A stretch of DNA of 64,000 nt from Micromonospora sp. NBC_00421 (GTDB taxonomy: Bacteria > Actinomycetota > Actinomycetes > Mycobacteriales > Micromonosporaceae). The translations under genes and the position numbers were made by a program. Of the stretch, positions 8,124-16,345 are shown piece after piece. Under the pieces are notes generated by a model. It ran no database searches. It had not been told where the DNA came from and worked only from the letters and a program-made list of their open reading frames with translations. The stretch lies in the NCBI RefSeq assembly GCF_036017915.1, contig NZ_CP107929.1:6313001-6377000 (forward strand), in the 5' to 3' direction. How positions within the stretch are numbered: position 1 is the first letter of the stretch; every line of letters starts with the position of its first letter.

Positions 8124-9134
8124 TTGTCGGCTGTCCTGGAGATCGAAGGTCTACGTAAGACGTACAAGAGCCGTCGGCGTGGTGTCCGCAACGCGCTGGA
8201 CGGGTTCGACATGCGGGTGGAGGCCGGGCAGGTGCACGGCTTCCTCGGCCCCAACGGGTCGGGGAAGACCACCACGCTGCGCACCCTGCTCGGGCTGATC
8301 CGGCCGGACGGCGGGCGGATGGCGATCCTCGGCCACGAGGTGCCCGCCGCGCTGCCCAACGTCGCCGGCCAGGTCGGCGCGATCGTGGAGAGCCCGCAGT
8401 TCTTCCCGCACTTCACCGCCCGGGACACGCTGTCCCTGCTGGCCGGGGCCGGCGAGGTCCCCGCCGTACGGGTCGACGAGGTGCTGGAACTGGTCGGGCT
8501 GCGGGACCGGGCCGGCGAGCGGGTCAAGACGTACTCGCTCGGCATGAAGCAACGGCTCGCCGTCGCGTCCGCCCTGCTCAAGAACCCCAAGCTGCTGATC
8601 CTCGACGAGCCGGCCAACGGTCTCGACCCGGGCGGCATCCGGGAGATGCGCACCCTGATGCGCACCCTCGCCGAATCCGGGATGACCGTGGTGCTCTCCA
8701 GCCACATCCTCGGCGAGATCCAGCTCATCTGCGACGAGGTCACCATCATCTCGCTGGGCCGTCGGGTCGCCGCCGGCCCGGTGGACCAGGTGCTGGCCCA
8801 GCACTCGCACGGTGGCGTACGGGTGCGGCTGGACGCCGCCGAAGACCTCGCCGCCGCCGCCGACCTGCTCGGCCGGGCCGGCGTCGCGGTCACCCGCCAC
8901 CCCGACCACCTGATGCTGGCCGGCGTCGACAAGCCGGCCACGGTCAGCCGGCTCCTCGCCGAACAGCACCTGTACGTCAGCGAACTGGCCCCGGTAGCGG
9001 TGGACCTGGAGAGCGTCTTCCTGGAGATCACCGCCACCGCACCGGTCCCCGGCCAGCACCGCCAGGTCGACGAGTCCACGAAGGTCGACGAGCCGGGTCA
9101 CACCGGCAGCACCACGGGAGGGTGGGGCGCATGA
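8124..9134 (+). CDS. ABC-2 type exporter, ATP-binding protein
   Basis: 336 aa. The start is taken as TTG 8124 because GGGGGAGG lies at 8110-8117; an in-frame ATG at 8064 falls among the palindromes and has no ribosome site. Walker A GPNGSGKTT, signature YSLGMKQRLAVASALL, Walker B LLILDEPANGLDPGG and switch histidine in VVLSSHILGEI are all present, followed by a DUF4162-like tail. The stop overlaps the permease start (ATGA at 9131-9134), so the two form an exporter of unknown substrate (antibiotic or lipid are common for the class). Confidence 0.9.
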   Translation: MSAVLEIEGLRKTYKSRRRGVRNALDGFDMRVEAGQVHGFLGPNGSGKTTTLRTLLGLIRPDGGRMAILGHEVPAALPNVAGQVGAIVESPQFFPHFTARDTLSLLAGAGEVPAVRVDEVLELVGLRDRAGERVKTYSLGMKQRLAVASALLKNPKLLILDEPANGLDPGGIREMRTLMRTLAESGMTVVLSSHILGEIQLICDEVTIISLGRRVAAGPVDQVLAQHSHGGVRVRLDAAEDLAAAADLLGRAGVAVTRHPDHLMLAGVDKPATVSRLLAEQHLYVSELAPVAVDLESVFLEITATAPVPGQHRQVDESTKVDEPGHTGSTTGGWGA

Positions 9135-10144
9135 GCCTGTACGTCACCGAACTGCGTCGGCTGGCCAAGCGCCGGCTCACCCGGGTCATGCTGGTCCTGC
9201 TCGTCCTCGGCCTGACCGGCGTCGTCACCGCCTTCACCTTCTCCAGCCACAAGCTCTCCCCGGCGGTGATCGCCCAGGCGCAGGCCGAGTCGGATGCCAA
9301 CTTCCGGGAGGCCGTCAAGGACTGGGAGCGCTCGATCACCGAGTGCGAGGCGGCCAAGGCCCGCGGCGAGCAGACCGAGGACCGGTACGGCCCGAACTGC
9401 GGCCGGGACTGGCAGCCCACCGCGGACATGTTCGACCCGAAGTGGAACCTGCCGTACCAGTTCGACTTCCGGGGCGAGTTCGGGATCTTCGTCGCCGTCT
9501 TCGCCGGAGCGGTGGCGCTGTTCGCCTTCCTGATCGGCGCCTCCTTCGTGGGGGCCGAATGGAGCAGCGGCGGGATGATGAACCTGCTGCTGTGGCGGCC
9601 GAAACGGCTCGTCGTGCTCGGCACCAAACTGGCCGCCGTGTTCACCATGCTGACCGGGGTGACAGTGGTGCTGGGCGCGCTGTGGACGCTTGCCTTCTGG
9701 CTGATCGGCACGCACCGGGGGACCACCGCGAAGGTCACCTCCGGGGTCTGGCAGTCCACCGGGATCAGCTGGCTACGGGCGCTGGGGCTGATCCTCGCCG
9801 TCGGTGCGGTGGCGTTCGCGCTGGCCTCGCTGGGCCGGCACACCTCGATGGCGCTCGGCGTCGCCGTCGGCGTCGGTGTGATCAGCGAGATCGGCATCCG
9901 GATCGCCCTGACCATCGCCGGGGTCCGGTTCGGGGACCGTTGGGTGCTCTCCACCTATGCGCTGGCCTGGTTCCAGAAGCAGTGGAAACTGGTCGACTAC
10001 CGCTCCTGTGAATTCGCCCAGGGCGAGTGCACCCCGAAGGAGATGCTGGTGACCTGGCAGGACTCGGCGCTGGTCTTCGGCATCGGCACCGCCGTGGTGA
10101 TGGTCGCCGCGTTCTGGATGATGCGTCGGCGCGACATCACCTGA
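9131..10144 (+). CDS. ABC-2 type exporter, permease
   Basis: 337 aa. ATG 9131 overlaps the ATPase stop. First membrane helix VMLVLLVLGLTGVVTAFTF is followed by a ~70-residue extracytoplasmic region rich in charged residues with two cysteines (ITECEAAKARGE, GPNCGRDW), then helices GIFVAVFAGAVALFAFLIGASF, LAAVFTMLTGVTVVLGALWTLAFWLIG, LGLILAVGAVAFALASLG, and a last one at FGIGTAVVMVAAFWMM. Partner of the preceding ATPase. Substrate unknown. Confidence 0.85.
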   Translation: MSLYVTELRRLAKRRLTRVMLVLLVLGLTGVVTAFTFSSHKLSPAVIAQAQAESDANFREAVKDWERSITECEAAKARGEQTEDRYGPNCGRDWQPTADMFDPKWNLPYQFDFRGEFGIFVAVFAGAVALFAFLIGASFVGAEWSSGGMMNLLLWRPKRLVVLGTKLAAVFTMLTGVTVVLGALWTLAFWLIGTHRGTTAKVTSGVWQSTGISWLRALGLILAVGAVAFALASLGRHTSMALGVAVGVGVISEIGIRIALTIAGVRFGDRWVLSTYALAWFQKQWKLVDYRSCEFAQGECTPKEMLVTWQDSALVFGIGTAVVMVAAFWMMRRRDIT

Positions 10145-10161
10145 GCCGGCCGCCGCCCGGC

Positions 10162-10201
10162 GGCGGGTGACGTTCCGGCCCTGGCCGGAGCGTCACCCGC
10201 C
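10162..10201 (+). terminator. GC-rich hairpin terminator
   Basis: GGCGGGTGACG pairs with CGTCACCCGCC, extended by inner TCCGGCC/GGCCGGA. It begins 18 bp after the permease stop. There is no U-tract, as is usual in actinobacteria. Confidence 0.7.
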
Positions 10202-10261
10202 CTGGTTAAGCTGGGGTTCCCCGGCCGGTCCGCCCGGTCGTCCCCCTTGCCGAGGAGCGCC

Positions 10262-10645
10262 ATGTCGCCCGCCGACGCCGTACGCCGGTCCGAGCCGTCG
10301 CCGGATCCGGCCGACGCGTCGTCGCGGGTGCCGTCGCCCCGACCGGCCTCGGATGCCGAGCGGACCGACGAGCGAGCCGACGGGCGGACCGGTGAGCGGG
10401 CGTCGACCGGCGGCGACGAGTTGACCGAGCGGGAGTTGCGCATCCTCGCCTTCGAACAGCAGTGGTGGCGGCACGCCGGGGCCAAGGAGCAGGCCATCCG
10501 GGACACCTTCGGACTCTCCGCCACCCGTTACTACCAACTGCTCAACGGCCTGCTCGACCGCCCCGCCGCACTGGCCGCCGAGCCACTGCTGATCGGCCGG
10601 CTGCGTCGGCTACGTGCCTCCCGGGCCCGCAACCGACGCCGCTGA
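10262..10645 (+). CDS. DUF3263 domain protein
   Basis: 127 aa. ATG 10262 follows GAGGAG (10252-10257). The first ~55 residues are acidic, disordered and Pro/Ser/Asp rich. Residues ~58-120 form the DUF3263 domain: LTERELRILAFEQQWWRHAGAKEQAIRDTFGLSATRYYQLLNGLLDRP, an actinobacterial helix-turn-helix-like module of unknown function. The Arg-rich C-terminus (RRLRASRARNRRR) and the helix-turn-helix appearance suggest DNA binding, but no target is known. Confidence 0.85.
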   Translation: MSPADAVRRSEPSPDPADASSRVPSPRPASDAERTDERADGRTGERASTGGDELTERELRILAFEQQWWRHAGAKEQAIRDTFGLSATRYYQLLNGLLDRPAALAAEPLLIGRLRRLRASRARNRRR

Positions 10646-10810
10646 ACGCCTGCGGACCGGTGTCGACGGCCCATCGGGGCGGCCTAGGCCTGACAGCGGA
10701 GCGTGAGATGTCCGGCGGCGATGGGACGACCGGCCGAGACCTCCGCCCAGACCGCCAGTCACCCACCAAAGGGGTGGACGACCGCCGGTAGGGGCGGCAG
10801 ACTGCGGCAC

Positions 10811-11323
10811 GTGGCAGGCGCGGTACGGCTGGAGCCGGTGGACGAGGCAAACCTGGAGTCGTTGCTCTCGGTAGCGGCGGCTGAGGCCGAGCCGAGTGAC
10901 GTCATGCCACCGGTGGAGGCGCCCGCCGGCTGGTCGCACGCCCGCCGGGAGGCGTTCCGGGAATTCCACCGGGCCAGCTTCGGCGGCCTGGACGGCCCGA
11001 CCCGTACCCTGATGTTCGCTGTGTGTGTCGGCGGCGAGGTGGTCGGCATGGTCCGGATGACCCGCCGCGACGCCCCCGGGTTGGTGGAGACGGGGATGTG
11101 GCTCGGGCGATCGGCACGGGGGCAGGGGCTCGGCGCCGCGGCCCTGCGGGAACTGCTGAACGCCGCTGCGGCGGCCGGCATGCACTCCGTCGTCGCGGAG
11201 ACCACTCCGGACAACCTGGGGGCCGTCGCGGTGTTGCGTAACTGCGGTGCAAAACTCCGCAATGAGGGCCAGAAGGTGTACGCGGAGATCTCCCTCGACG
11301 CGACCCCGCCTGTCGCCGGCTGA
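10811..11323 (+). CDS. GNAT-family N-acetyltransferase
   Basis: 170 aa from GTG 10811. There is no Shine-Dalgarno; CAGACT sits 7 nt upstream (10798-10803), fitting a leaderless start. The frame is open back to 10703 but the upstream residues look non-coding. The acetyl-CoA-binding motif A is GMWLGRSARGQGLGAAALRELLNAA, with motif B MHSVVAETTPDNLGAVAVLRNCGAK, as in RimJ/RimL-like ribosomal or small-molecule acetyltransferases. Substrate unknown. Confidence 0.8.
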   Translation: MAGAVRLEPVDEANLESLLSVAAAEAEPSDVMPPVEAPAGWSHARREAFREFHRASFGGLDGPTRTLMFAVCVGGEVVGMVRMTRRDAPGLVETGMWLGRSARGQGLGAAALRELLNAAAAAGMHSVVAETTPDNLGAVAVLRNCGAKLRNEGQKVYAEISLDATPPVAG

Positions 11324-11716
11324 TCCCTCGGCCCTTCGATGTGGCCCGCACCCGGCCTCATCGGGTGCGCCGGCGGTGCGGGTGGCGCGGCGCCGACGGT
11401 GGCGGTGTGCGGCGGTGTGCGGTGGCGGTGTGCGCTGACGGTGCGACGGTGCGGTGGCGGCGTCTGGTGGTGCGGTGGCGGCGTGTCGCTGCCCTCCCAT
11501 GCTTCCCGCAGTAACCTCCCATGCTTCCCGCAGTAAGTGGTATGCCTGGCTGTCATATTCATGCCGCTCAGGCATACCGCTCACGGCAACATCTACTTGT
11601 TCGCGGCGACACGCCCGGACGGGCCGGCCAAGCATCCTGCGACCTGCTGGCCTATGACTACCCGCCCGAACGCCCGAACGCCCGAACGCCGGGACCCGCC
11701 CGAAACTACGCGCAGG
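11324..11716. other. Gene-free stretch with short repeats
   Basis: Holds G/T-rich near-repeats (ggtggcggtgtgcg type, 11395-11490), two tandem copies of a 22-bp unit containing cctcccatgcttcccgcag (about 11496-11539), an inverted repeat ggtatgcctg/caggcatacc around 11539-11580, and a cgcccgaa tandem at about 11669-11692. No credible gene on either strand. Confidence 0.6.
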
Positions 11717-14041
11717 TCAACCCGCGTGCTTGTCCGCGTACGCGGCGAGCCAGGCGACCTGCGCGGGATCCAGGGACGGGCGGACACGGCGGCGGGCGGT
11801 GGCGACGTGGACGGCGGTGACCGTGGCGGCGGACAGCGACTCCCGCATCGCGGCCAGCGCCGCCTCCCGCACCAGCGCCGCGCAGTCCGCCGCCGAGAAG
11901 CCGGTCAGCTCCTCGCCGAGCGCGGCCAGGTCGACGTCCTCGGCGAGCGGCACGGCGCGGGACGCGGCGCGCAGGATCTCCGCCCGGGCCCGCCCGTCCG
12001 GTGGCGGCACGTACACCAGCCGTTCCAGTCGGCCGGGGCGCAGCAGCGCCGGGTCGACCAGGTCCGGTCGGTTGGTCGCCCCGACCACCACCACGTTGCG
12101 CAGCGCTTCCACCCCGTCCAGCTCGGTCAGCAGCGCGGCCACCACCCGGTCGGTCGTACCGCCGTCGGTGGCCTGGCCACGCACCGGGGCCAGCGCGTCC
12201 ATCTCATCGAGGAAGACAAGCGTCGGCGCTGCCTCGCGGGCCCGGCGGAACAGCTCGCGGACCGCCCGCTCGCTCTCGCCGACCCACTTGGAGAGCAGTT
12301 CGGCGCCCTTCACCGACAGCACGTTCGCCCGCCCGGTCCCGGCCAGCGCGGTCACCAGGTAGGTCTTGCCGCAGCCCGGCGGCCCGTAGAGCAGCACCCC
12401 ACGGGGCGGCTGCACCCCCAACCGGGCGAAGGTGTCCGGGTAGGTAAGCGGCCAGAGCACCGACTCGGTGAGGGTCTGCTTCACCTCACCCAGCCCACCG
12501 ACGTCGTCGAGGGTGACCGAGGCCAGCTCCAGTGTGGACGCCGTCATGGTGGTCGGCCGGACCACCTCCAGCGCCGCCGAGAAGTCGGCCATCGTTACCG
12601 TCGGCGTCTCGGCCGTCTTCTGCCGCAGCGCCGCCCGTACACCGGCCTCCCGGACCAGCGCGGCCAGGTCGGCGGCGACGAACCCGGGGGTACGACCTGC
12701 CACCTCGTCGAGCCGGACGTCCTCGGCCAGCGGCACCTGCCGGGTCAGCACGGTCAACTGCTCCCGGCGCAGCGCCGGATCGGGCAGCGGCACGGTGATC
12801 CGCAACGACAGCAGGTCGGGCGCCCGCAACCCCGGGTCGACCGACTCCGGACGGGAGGTGGTGCACACCACCGCCGTACCCGATCGGACGGCCCCGGCGA
12901 CCACCTGCCGGAAGACGGTGGCCAGCGGCCCGGCGTCCTCGGCCGGGGCCAGCGCCTCCACGTCGGTGACCAGCAGCACCGCCGGCCCGCCGTCGGCCAG
13001 TTCGGCGGCGGCCGCACGCAGCCGCCGGGCGGCCGCGTCGTTGGTCAGCGCGGCGAGTTCCGGTGCCCACAGCGGGCGTACCCGGGCCCTGACCGCCTTC
13101 GCCACCGCCCGCACCAGCGCCGACTTGCCCGAGCCGGCCGGCCCGCTGATCAGCACGCCGAGCGAGACAGTGGTGCCCAGCCGGCCCAGCACCTCCCGGT
13201 GGTGGAAGCCCAGGTCCAGCAGCTCGGTCAACTCCTCGGCCTGACCGCGCAGCCCGGGCAGCTCGTCCACGTGCGGCACGTCGTGGTCGTCCACCGCCTC
13301 GTCGTTCACCCCGGCGACAGTTGCGGCCGGTGGCCCACCGGCCGCCGGATCCGCCGAGGTGCCGGTCGGGCCGGCGGGGGTGCCGGTCGCCCGGCCGGGC
13401 CAGGAACCGTCGGTGCGGGTGGTCCGATCCCGGTCCGGGCGGGCCGGGCCGGAGGAGCCGTGGGTGACCTGGCCGTGTTCCCAGCCGACCACGGTGTCCA
13501 TGGTCACCAGGGCACCGGTCGCCGGTTCGGCGGCGACCACGGTGAGCAGGGTGCTCGTCCAGGCGTACCCGACGGTGTTGGCGAGGCTGCGGCGGGCGGC
13601 CTCGACCAGGCCGCGTACCGAGGCGTCGGGGAGGACGTCCTGGGGCAGCAGGGAGACGTTGTCGCCCTCGGTGACCACCTTGCCGAGCAGGGCGAGCCGG
13701 AGCATCTCCGGGGACACCGCGGCGAGGACCGGCACCGGGCCGGTCAGGGTCACCCGCCGGGCCGGGGTCACCGGCATCGGGCCGACCGTCACCTGACCGC
13801 CGTCGCGCAGGCCGAGGTTGCCCAGGGTGAGATCGTCGGCGTAGAGCAGGGCGGCGCTGGCGGTCGGCTCGGCGGGCGCGACGATCCCGGCGGTGACCCG
13901 TCGACCGGCCAGCCGGACCGGGTCACCCGGACGGAGCGCCAGGGCGGTGAGCACCTCCGGGTGCAGCCGGACGATGCCGCGTCGGGCGTCCAACGCTGCC
14001 GGGCGCAGGCTGGCGGTCAGGGTCAGGTCCGGTTCGGGCAT
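11717..14041 (-). CDS. CDC48/VCP-like tandem AAA ATPase
   Basis: 774 aa, with ATG 14041; TACTGT lies 6 nt upstream (14048-14053) and there is no Shine-Dalgarno, so probably leaderless. N-terminal ~1-185 is a CDC48 N-domain-like double-psi barrel region (LTLTASLRPAALDARRGIVRLHPEVL), then a Gly/Pro/Thr linker (~195-245). AAA D1: Walker A GPAGSGKS at 300-307; Walker B reads LLVTDVEAL, so the catalytic glutamate is missing. AAA D2: Walker A GPPGCGKT at 553-560, canonical Walker B LVFLDEMDALAP, sensor [20 protein letters not shown]. Expected role is ATP-driven unfolding or remodelling of protein substrates in the cytoplasm, with D2 as motor. Confidence 0.9.
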   Translation of the reverse strand: MPEPDLTLTASLRPAALDARRGIVRLHPEVLTALALRPGDPVRLAGRRVTAGIVAPAEPTASAALLYADDLTLGNLGLRDGGQVTVGPMPVTPARRVTLTGPVPVLAAVSPEMLRLALLGKVVTEGDNVSLLPQDVLPDASVRGLVEAARRSLANTVGYAWTSTLLTVVAAEPATGALVTMDTVVGWEHGQVTHGSSGPARPDRDRTTRTDGSWPGRATGTPAGPTGTSADPAAGGPPAATVAGVNDEAVDDHDVPHVDELPGLRGQAEELTELLDLGFHHREVLGRLGTTVSLGVLISGPAGSGKSALVRAVAKAVRARVRPLWAPELAALTNDAAARRLRAAAAELADGGPAVLLVTDVEALAPAEDAGPLATVFRQVVAGAVRSGTAVVCTTSRPESVDPGLRAPDLLSLRITVPLPDPALRREQLTVLTRQVPLAEDVRLDEVAGRTPGFVAADLAALVREAGVRAALRQKTAETPTVTMADFSAALEVVRPTTMTASTLELASVTLDDVGGLGEVKQTLTESVLWPLTYPDTFARLGVQPPRGVLLYGPPGCGKTYLVTALAGTGRANVLSVKGAELLSKWVGESERAVRELFRRAREAAPTLVFLDEMDALAPVRGQATDGGTTDRVVAALLTELDGVEALRNVVVVGATNRPDLVDPALLRPGRLERLVYVPPPDGRARAEILRAASRAVPLAEDVDLAALGEELTGFSAADCAALVREAALAAMRESLSAATVTAVHVATARRRVRPSLDPAQVAWLAAYADKHAG

Positions 14042-14078
14042 CGCCCGACAGTAGCCGCCCGTTGCTGCGGACACCCGG

Positions 14079-14633
14079 TCAGACGTCGTTGTCGAGCAGC
14101 GTGGGGTCGCGTCGGATCAGCTCGGCCAGCCGGGCCGCCGGGTCGACGCCGGGCATCTCCCGCGCCGGCGTCCACGCCGGTGGCGTCCGGTCCGCCAGCG
14201 GCCAGGCCGGCGGTGGCGTGACCGGGGGGTCGGCGGCGGCCCGCGTCTCGGCCTCCGCCCGGCCGCTCCGGGCCCCGGTGTCCGTCCGCTCCACCCGCAG
14301 CGGGTACGTCTGCCCGCCGTACTCGACGCGCAGCACCACCGCCAGGCCGGGATGGGCGGCGACCACCCGACGGACCGCCTCGGCCACCTCCTCCACGGGG
14401 TCGGACCCGCTGACGGCGGACACCGCCGGTCTGGCCCACCCCGGCCCGGTCCGGGCCAGTTCCGCCGGGGCCGGGCCGGGCCACCCGGGTGCCGTGGGCG
14501 CCTGGCCGGTCGCCTCGAAGGCCAGCGTCGGCGTGTCGTCGTCGACCTCCGTGTCCTGGTCGGCCGACCGGCGACGGCGGGCCTCCTCACGGCGGGCCAG
14601 CCGGGCCAGTGTCTCGTCCAGACCACCCCTCAT
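14079..14633 (-). CDS. Conservon-associated hypothetical protein
   Basis: 184 aa, unrecognised. ATG 14633 follows GGAGAGGGGG at proper spacing, 44 bp after the GTPase stop, so it is the last gene of the conservon operon. The N-terminus is a charged helix (LDETLARLARREEARRRRSADQD); a conserved-looking middle VEEVAEAVRRVVAAHPGLAVVLRVEYGGQTYPLRVE could be a small alpha/beta fold; Ala/Pro-rich linkers separate it from a C-terminal helix ARLAELIRRDPTLLDNDV. No membrane segment or signal peptide. Probably a cytoplasmic accessory of the conservon GTPase (inferred from position only). Confidence 0.7.
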   Translation of the reverse strand: MRGGLDETLARLARREEARRRRSADQDTEVDDDTPTLAFEATGQAPTAPGWPGPAPAELARTGPGWARPAVSAVSGSDPVEEVAEAVRRVVAAHPGLAVVLRVEYGGQTYPLRVERTDTGARSGRAEAETRAAADPPVTPPPAWPLADRTPPAWTPAREMPGVDPAARLAELIRRDPTLLDNDV

Positions 14634-14677
14634 CACGTCCCCCTCTCCGATGGAAACGGCCCCGGGCGTCGATTCGT

Positions 14678-15430
14678 TCAGACGCCCTTCTCCCGCACCG
14701 CCCGGTCCAGCGCCCGGTCCAGGACGACCAGCAGGGCATCCCGCACCGACAGCCGGTCCCGGGCGTCGAACTGGACGAGCGGTACGTGGTCGCCGATCGC
14801 CAGCGCCCACCGGATTGCCCCCAACTCGTGCGTCAGCCGGCCGTCGAAGGTGTTCACCCCGACCACGAAGGGCAGGCCGGCCCGCTCGAAGAAGTCGATC
14901 GCCGGGTAGCAGTCGTCCAGCCGGGAGCTGTCCACCACCACCAGCGCGCCGAGCGCGCCCCTGGCCAGGTCGTCCCACATGAAGCCGAAGCGGTGCTGAC
15001 CCGGCGTGCCGAACAGGTAGAGCTTCAGGCTCCGGTCGATGGTCACGCAGCCGAAGTCCATCGCCACAGTGGTGGTGGTCTTGGCGCTGCCGACTCCCGG
15101 GTCGTCCACCCCGATGCCGGCGCTCGTCATCTCGGCCTCGGTGGTCAGCGGGGCGATCTCGGAGATCGCGCCGACCGTGGTCGTCTTGCCCACCCCGAAA
15201 CCACCGGCGATGAGGAGCTTGACCGGGATCGGTGGGGCGGCGGCCGGCCCGGTCCGGGTGGCCGGGACCGGGCCGGCCGTCGGGACGACCGGGGGCCGGT
15301 ACGGCGGCGGCGGGTGCTGGGGCGGGGTCGCAGGGCCGCCCACCGGCTGGCCGTAACGGGCGGAGGCACTGTTCGCGGCGAGCCCGCCGAGCGGGGCGAC
15401 CGGCCATTCAGGAGATCGCACGGAGTCCAT
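14678..15430 (-). CDS. Conservon GTPase (CvnD-like)
   Basis: 250 aa. After a Pro-rich N-terminus (~1-65) comes a small Ras-like/MglA GTPase: P-loop IAGGFGVGKTTTVGAI, effector region DDPGVGSAKTTTTVAMDFGCV, switch II LFGTPGQHRFGFMWDDLARGALGALVVVDSSRL, and GVNTFDG in place of the usual NKxD. In conservons this protein works with a sensor kinase, a roadblock protein and a DUF742 protein at the inner membrane face. ATG 15430 overlaps the DUF742 gene by 23 bp, showing tight coupling. Confidence 0.92.
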   Translation of the reverse strand: MDSVRSPEWPVAPLGGLAANSASARYGQPVGGPATPPQHPPPPYRPPVVPTAGPVPATRTGPAAAPPIPVKLLIAGGFGVGKTTTVGAISEIAPLTTEAEMTSAGIGVDDPGVGSAKTTTTVAMDFGCVTIDRSLKLYLFGTPGQHRFGFMWDDLARGALGALVVVDSSRLDDCYPAIDFFERAGLPFVVGVNTFDGRLTHELGAIRWALAIGDHVPLVQFDARDRLSVRDALLVVLDRALDRAVREKGV

Positions 15431-15878
15431 CAATCACTCGCAGGATGAGGTCGGGGTCAAATGCGTCGTCGACGGTGCCGACGTGCACGTCGAGGTGGCC
15501 GGCGGCCCGCAGGTCACCGACCAGCACCCGGGTCACGCCGAGCTGCAGCCGCATCCGGGCGGAGATCTCCGCGACCGAGATCGGTTCACCGCACAGGGCG
15601 ACGATCGCCTGCAACTCGGGTGCGAGCAGGGCCACGACGGCGGCCCGGCCCGCCCCGGACCGGGCGGTGACCTGGGTCTCCAGGCCGATCGCCGGGTCCG
15701 CGCCGGCCACCCGTCCGGCCGTCAGCACGAACGGGCGGGGGCTGGTCGGTCGGTCGGTTTCCGGTTCGGGAGCGGGAGCGGGTGTCGCCGTCCCGCCCCC
15801 CGTCTGGGCGCGCAGGTAGGGGCGGACCCGGACCGACGGTTCGGGTTCCGATTCCGCACCGGCGGCGTCCCGGGTCAT
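15408..15878 (-). CDS. DUF742 protein (CvnC-like)
   Basis: 156 aa. ATG 15878 overlaps the roadblock stop (ATGA). The N-terminal ~70 residues are Pro/Glu/Thr rich; the DUF742 winged-helix-like domain follows: RPFVLTAGRVAGADPAIGLETQVTA and ELQAIVALCGEPISVAEISARMRLQLGVTRVLVGDLRAAGHLDVH, ending DPDLILRVIDGLRAI. A partner of the roadblock/GTPase pair in actinobacterial conservons; helix-turn-helix character is known for the family, but DNA binding is unproven. Confidence 0.92.
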   Translation of the reverse strand: MTRDAAGAESEPEPSVRVRPYLRAQTGGGTATPAPAPEPETDRPTSPRPFVLTAGRVAGADPAIGLETQVTARSGAGRAAVVALLAPELQAIVALCGEPISVAEISARMRLQLGVTRVLVGDLRAAGHLDVHVGTVDDAFDPDLILRVIDGLRAIS

Positions 15879-16345
15879 TGCTGAACGGCGTTCTTCAGCT
15901 CGGCGATGAGTCTCGGTGTCAGCGCGCCGCCGGCCCGGCCGGCGAAGAGCGTCATCTCGTACGCGACGGTGCCCAGGTTGGCCGACCGGTCGGCGATCAC
16001 GCCGAGCACCGAACCGCTGCTGATGGCGGTGATCAGCAGGTAGCCGTCGGCCATGTCCACGATCACCCGGTTGAGCCCGCCGAGCGCGTACCAACTGGCC
16101 GCGCCGCCGGCCAGGCTGGTCATGCCGGAGACGACGGCGGCCAGACGTTCCGCGTTGGACCGGTCCTTGATCGACGACATGGCCATCAGCAGCCCGTCGG
16201 AGGAGACCGCGATGGCCTCCAGGACCCCGGCCGTGCTGGAGGTGAACGAGTCCAACAGCCAGTTGAAGGTGCGCGCCTCCGGGCTGAGGTCACCGGCGGC
16301 GTGGTTCTGGTAGTCGACGTTCTCGTGTACGTGCGGGCTGGTCAC
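15875..16345 (-). CDS. Roadblock/LC7 protein (CvnB-like)
   Basis: 156 aa. GTG 16345 overlaps the kinase stop as GTGA. Roadblock/LC7 domain from ~25 to 145: FNWLLDSFTSSTAGVLEAIAVSSDGLLMAMS, DRSNAERLAAVVSGMTSLA, GGLNRVIVDMADGYLLITAISSGSVLGVIAD. Such proteins act as GTPase-activating or scaffolding partners of MglA-like GTPases, here the gene at 14678-15430. Confidence 0.93.
   Translation of the reverse strand: MTSPHVHENVDYQNHAAGDLSPEARTFNWLLDSFTSSTAGVLEAIAVSSDGLLMAMSSIKDRSNAERLAAVVSGMTSLAGGAASWYALGGLNRVIVDMADGYLLITAISSGSVLGVIADRSANLGTVAYEMTLFAGRAGGALTPRLIAELKNAVQQ

Noticed and set aside
11537..14221. 894-aa plus-strand open frame
   Set aside because: Antisense shadow of the AAA ATPase gene, whose motifs are unambiguous on the minus strand.
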